In this document: positions 5,032 through 7,636 of the stretch, piece after piece
Layout of the letters: each line of letters starts with the position of its first letter
How positions within the stretch are numbered: the first letter of the stretch is position 1
Assembly (NCBI GenBank): GCA_003601695.1
Contig: PIYH01000062.1
Location: 1 to 7,636, forward strand
Source: Candidatus Bathyarchaeota archaeon
GTDB lineage: Archaea; Thermoproteota; Bathyarchaeia; Bathyarchaeales; DTEX01
Reading direction: 5' to 3'
Length of the DNA stretch: 7,636 nucleotides
Translations under genes and position numbers: made by a program
The notes under the pieces: model-generated
What the model saw: only the letters and a program-made list of their open reading frames with translations
The model's database searches: none
Told to the model about the DNA's origin: nothing

Positions 5032-6318
5032 CTAGGGTCCGTATCCTTTCATCCATTCTATTTTGTCTGCTGATGCATAGTAGATGCCGACTTCCTTCCA
5101 TTCAACACTTCCGTCAGTCTCTACGGGTCGCCATAGACTATAATCCGCGATCGCTAAGTCGCCGTTTTCGTCTAGGAATATGTCTCCCGACGCTCCGATG
5201 TATATATCAGCTATTTTAGGAAGTATCTCCTTCACCTTCATTGCATCGTACTCGCCCACCACAGCTAAAGATAATGCTACCACCCAAACGGAGTCGTAGG
5301 CGTCATAAGCATAAATTGTTGGTTCTCTTCCCAGCCTCTTAACTATCTCGTCATGTACATGCTTGTACGCTCGGGTCATCGGTATCTTGAACATAGTGCT
5401 TGTAAACTTCGTGTCAAGTGCAAATCTAGTTTCCGTTGGATGCTCCTTGAAATCTGCAAGTTCAGGAATCATAACCGTACCGTCTGTTCCGAACCATCTA
5501 ACCTTTGAGAGATTCGGATACTTTGATGCTACTGTGAATATCGTTAGGATCTGTCTGTAGGTGACGGCAAAAACCCCTATCTTCTCCAACGGAACTCCAC
5601 TATCTAAGGCTTTCTGAACCGCTGAGTTAATCTTCTCAACAACAGGAGCAAACTCGATCGTTTCTGGAGCAAAAGGAATATGCTCCACCACAATTCCGCC
5701 TAAAGACTCAAACTTATCAGCTGCTGACTCGTCTAATCCGGCGCCCCAATCATTATCTATATAGACGGAGACGAGACGAGTGATTCCTGACGAGTATACA
5801 GCAGAAGCTATAGCGGGACCTTGCAGATCATCGATTGCACAGAACCGAAATAGATTGTCTCCGGGAATCTTCAGCTCAACAGCCGTAGATGAAGGACTAA
5901 TGTAAAGTACATCGTTTGATTGAGCATATTCCTTGACTTGAGCACAAGCCGGGCTCATCATCGGACCTAGTATTATCTTCACTCCCTTCCCCACTAGAGA
6001 CTCAAACTTCTCAAGTGCCACATCTGGCGTAGACTCTGTATCCTCATGTAGAAGCTCGATAGTCCATTCTGCCCCCATCTTTTTGAGAAAAGCGTTTACA
6101 TCCTCCTCTGCTATTTCATATGCTGTTTTAATATCCTCTCCATATGTGGTTAAGGCTCCACTGCGATCTTCAAGAGCGCCTATCTGGATCTTCCCCGTTA
6201 ATCCCTTAGTTGCTGGAGCTGGCGCTAACGGTACGAAGACGTTCACTCCATAACCTATTCCTAACCCCGCTAAGAAGAGCACTATCATCAATATAGCGGA
6301 ACTTGTTTTTCCAAGCAT
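5032..6318 (-). CDS. livK: LivK-like extracellular substrate-binding protein (type 1 periplasmic fold)
   Basis: This 428-residue binding protein captures ligand outside the cell and delivers it to LivHM. An uncleaved-looking hydrophobic helix (residues about 8-29, after MLGKTSS) is followed by a short Pro/Ala stretch (LAPAPA, 31-36), then the mature domain starting GKIQIGALEDRSGALTTYGED (42-62). Family features are the A..IAEEDVN helix, the KIILGPMMSP strand (114-123), the YISPSSTAVEL segment (139-149) where HAAT proteins contact the ligand carboxylate, and the YAYDAYDSVWV region late in the protein. No lipobox Cys follows the helix, so membrane anchoring by the helix is inferred. Ligand identity (branched-chain amino acid, amide, urea or other) cannot be read. 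SD AGGAGAAG precedes the ATG. It has longer flanking gaps than the other operon genes. Confidence 0.92.
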   Translation of the reverse strand: MLGKTSSAILMIVLFLAGLGIGYGVNVFVPLAPAPATKGLTGKIQIGALEDRSGALTTYGEDIKTAYEIAEEDVNAFLKKMGAEWTIELLHEDTESTPDVALEKFESLVGKGVKIILGPMMSPACAQVKEYAQSNDVLYISPSSTAVELKIPGDNLFRFCAIDDLQGPAIASAVYSSGITRLVSVYIDNDWGAGLDESAADKFESLGGIVVEHIPFAPETIEFAPVVEKINSAVQKALDSGVPLEKIGVFAVTYRQILTIFTVASKYPNLSKVRWFGTDGTVMIPELADFKEHPTETRFALDTKFTSTMFKIPMTRAYKHVHDEIVKRLGREPTIYAYDAYDSVWVVALSLAVVGEYDAMKVKEILPKIADIYIGASGDIFLDENGDLAIADYSLWRPVETDGSVEWKEVGIYYASADKIEWMKGYGP

Positions 6319-6324
6319 TATGAA

Positions 6325-6332
6325 CTTCTCCT
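6325..6332 (-). promoter_or_regulatory. Shine-Dalgarno of the binding-protein gene
   Basis: The minus strand reads AGGAGAAG, 6 nt before the ATG, which fixes the start placed just before the signal-type helix. Confidence 0.65.
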
Positions 6333-6361
6333 ATTAATTTTCCGCAACAAGTATACCATAG

Positions 6362-6381
6362 TTATTAAAAAATCTTTCGTT
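6362..6381 (-). promoter_or_regulatory. Possible internal promoter for the binding-protein gene
   Basis: In the 99-bp livM-livK gap the minus strand reads AACGAAAGATTTTTTAATAA: a purine-rich BRE-like stretch followed by a TATA-like T6AATAA. Initiation about 25 bp downstream would give a roughly 20-25 nt leader that includes the SD. The same T6 run (6372-6367) could instead terminate part of the livHM transcript. A separate promoter would let the binding protein be made in excess over the permease. Confidence 0.4.
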
Positions 6382-6417
6382 TCCCAGATGAATAATACAA
6401 AATTTTTAATATTAGCT

Positions 6418-7491
6418 CTACTTCATTTTCTTTCTTAACTTCTCGATCTCTTCTCTACTTAATGGCATTTCAGGAGCCTCCGGGAATAACCCTCGAGGTC
6501 TATAGATAAGCGTGATCATCAGAAGAATGCCTAAAAGAATGCCTTGTAACCATACTGGGTCAAAAGGCAAAACGAATCTCAGATCAGACTTGTAGAATAT
6601 TATAAGCCTCTTCAATGTAATGAAAACAATTGTTCCTATAACGGTTCCTTTATTGTTCGCTAATCCTCCGAGTATAACCATGGCGATAGGCCAGAATGTC
6701 CATGCGACCTTATCAAAATTCAGTCCAATTACGTATCCCTGATAATAAGCGAAGAGAACCCCCGCCATACCTGTGAGAGCATATGAAACAGCCATAACCT
6801 TAACATAGATCCTCCTCACATCTCTACCCAAAGCCTCCACACTTCTCTCGTCATCCCTTACAGCCTTTAAGAGTCTCCCAAGAGGAGACCTACTGACTGA
6901 GATACAGTAATAGGCAACGATCGTCAATACTATTCCAGATGTGACTATCACCCCTATTAGCCTCATGAAGCTTGGAGCCACATTTGGCGGTCGATAATGA
7001 CATAACCACCTGAACGGGTCAGGAACTGAAACTCCAAACTCTCCTCTTATTATAGGCTCCCAATGATAAACTATAGTGTTAAAGCTTATCTGAATCGCGA
7101 GTAATGTTACGCCTAGATAGAAGAGGCGTATTCCACGAAAGAGTGGTAAAGATGCTATAAGACCTAAGACGCCTCCTGCAGCGGCTCCGAGAATAAGCGT
7201 TAATACTAGAAGTCCGATCGACATGAGTGGATCATTCTCTAAAGCCACGTTTATTCTACCAATTATTAAAAGGACATTTTCAAGATAGTCTCCCTTGATT
7301 CCAAGCAAGTAAGCCATGAGCCTGCCCGGCAGATATCCGCAAAGAAAGCCTCCAGCCCCTGCCGCCATAGCCCTACCGAAGTCAGGCACACCAGTGTAGC
7401 CATACACCAGATTATAGCTTAATGTTATGATGAGAAATATGATTATATAAATTATTAGGACAAGGAAGAAATCAATTCCTGGAAGCGTCAA
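6418..7491 (-). CDS. livM: ABC importer permease, LivM type
   Basis: This integral membrane subunit forms the translocation path with LivH. In 357 residues, hydrophobic segments lie at about 6-30, 40-63, 90-117, 120-141, 176-199, 230-250, 264-279, 283-300 and 313-330, a typical LivM layout. The cytoplasmic coupling motif SPLGRLLKAVRDDERSVEALGRD (202-224) contacts the ATPases, and AMVILGGLANNKGTVIGT (270-287) is the conserved late-loop signature. The charged C-terminal tail REEIEKLRKKMK is cytoplasmic. The loop EFGVSVPDPFRWLCHYRPPN (151-170) is probably extracellular. The start is TTG, overlapping the livH stop as TTGA, with the SD GGAGGAGG 9 nt upstream inside livH. Confidence 0.94.
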   Translation of the reverse strand: MTLPGIDFFLVLIIYIIIFLIITLSYNLVYGYTGVPDFGRAMAAGAGGFLCGYLPGRLMAYLLGIKGDYLENVLLIIGRINVALENDPLMSIGLLVLTLILGAAAGGVLGLIASLPLFRGIRLFYLGVTLLAIQISFNTIVYHWEPIIRGEFGVSVPDPFRWLCHYRPPNVAPSFMRLIGVIVTSGIVLTIVAYYCISVSRSPLGRLLKAVRDDERSVEALGRDVRRIYVKVMAVSYALTGMAGVLFAYYQGYVIGLNFDKVAWTFWPIAMVILGGLANNKGTVIGTIVFITLKRLIIFYKSDLRFVLPFDPVWLQGILLGILLMITLIYRPRGLFPEAPEMPLSREEIEKLRKKMK

Positions 7492-7508
7492 CTCTTTAAA
7501 CCTCCTCC
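7488..7508 (-). promoter_or_regulatory. livH/livM stop-start overlap with Shine-Dalgarno
   Basis: The TGA stop of livH and the TTG start of livM share two bases (TTGA, 7491-7488). GGAGGAGG (7508-7501), within the last codons of livH, provides the SD at 9-nt spacing. This is the classic arrangement for coupled translation of two permease subunits made in equal amounts, and it decides the TTG start. Confidence 0.75.
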
Positions 7509-7636
7509 ATATTCCTTTCCCTTAACTGCTGAATGTATCTTCTCGATTATCCTGTTCCATGGTAAGCCGTAGATTCCCCGCGGGAACAAGAATATTGTAA
7601 TGATCATTATCAGTAGTGGTACAAGGAAGCTATAGG
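7488..7636 (-). CDS. livH: LivH-type ABC importer permease, C-terminal end only
   Basis: Only the last 48 residues are in the window; the rest lies beyond the right edge. The translation begins with a hydrophobic segment (YSFLVPLLIMIITIFLF) followed by PRGIYGLPW, matching the last membrane helix and the RPRGLFG-like end of LivH/LivM permeases, and finishes with a short basic tail ending GGGLKS. As the gene immediately before livM with an overlapping stop/start, it is the expected partner permease. It is too short for the ORF caller because it lacks a start. LivH is favoured over a second LivM by position. Confidence 0.85.
   Translation of the reverse strand, partial: YSFLVPLLIMIITIFLFPRGIYGLPWNRIIEKIHSAVKGKEYGGGLKS

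Noticed and set aside
1..7636. Defence system, CRISPR array, insertion sequence, att site or tRNA/rRNA gene
   Set aside because: No regularly spaced repeats, transposase, nuclease or integrase genes, target duplications or tRNA-like cloverleaf were seen; every sizeable stretch is filled by recognisable genes.

Overview
The window looks like a chromosomal piece of a TACK-type (Thermoproteota/Bathyarchaeia-like), probably thermophilic archaeon. The evidence is a crenarchaeal-style Alba chromatin protein, an archease, an archaeal-type flavin prenyltransferase, TATA-box-like promoter elements, U-run terminators, and Shine-Dalgarno sites of the GGAGGTGATC type. TTG starts are used freely. The genus cannot be named from the sequence alone. 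All DNA is accounted for: eleven genes (one cut by the right edge), short intergenic gaps, and no mobile element, CRISPR array, tRNA or rRNA.

Left part (1-2180), small housekeeping genes. On the minus strand, ubiX (flavin prenyltransferase) is followed by a U-run and then a separately promoted dual-specificity/tyrosine phosphatase. Divergent from ubiX, on the plus strand, are an archease (activator of the tRNA ligase RtcB) and a small charged helical protein of unknown function, possibly DUF2153. The ubiX/archease divergent gap of 114 bp carries a 7-bp inverted repeat that could be a shared operator.

Middle (2181-2569). alba runs leftward, convergent with the small helical gene. Its upstream region contains a nested hairpin or palindrome that overlaps the probable TATA elements. 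This is the most structured non-coding sequence in the window.

Right part (2570-7636). A leftward operon encodes a branched-chain amino acid/amide-type (HAAT family) ABC importer in the order livH (partial) - livM - livK-like binding protein - livG - livF, ending with a metallo-beta-lactamase-fold hydrolase of the COG1237 type. Coupling is tight: the livH stop and livM start overlap as TTGA, livG-livF are 6 nt apart with the SD over the livG stop, and livF-MBL are 14 nt apart with the SD touching the livF stop. The binding-protein gene is set off by longer gaps with possible internal promoter/terminator signals, consistent with separate adjustment of its expression. The operon-linked hydrolase is the most interesting functional link: it may act on the imported compound, but that is inference. 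I do not see a clearly new multi-gene defence or mobile system here.
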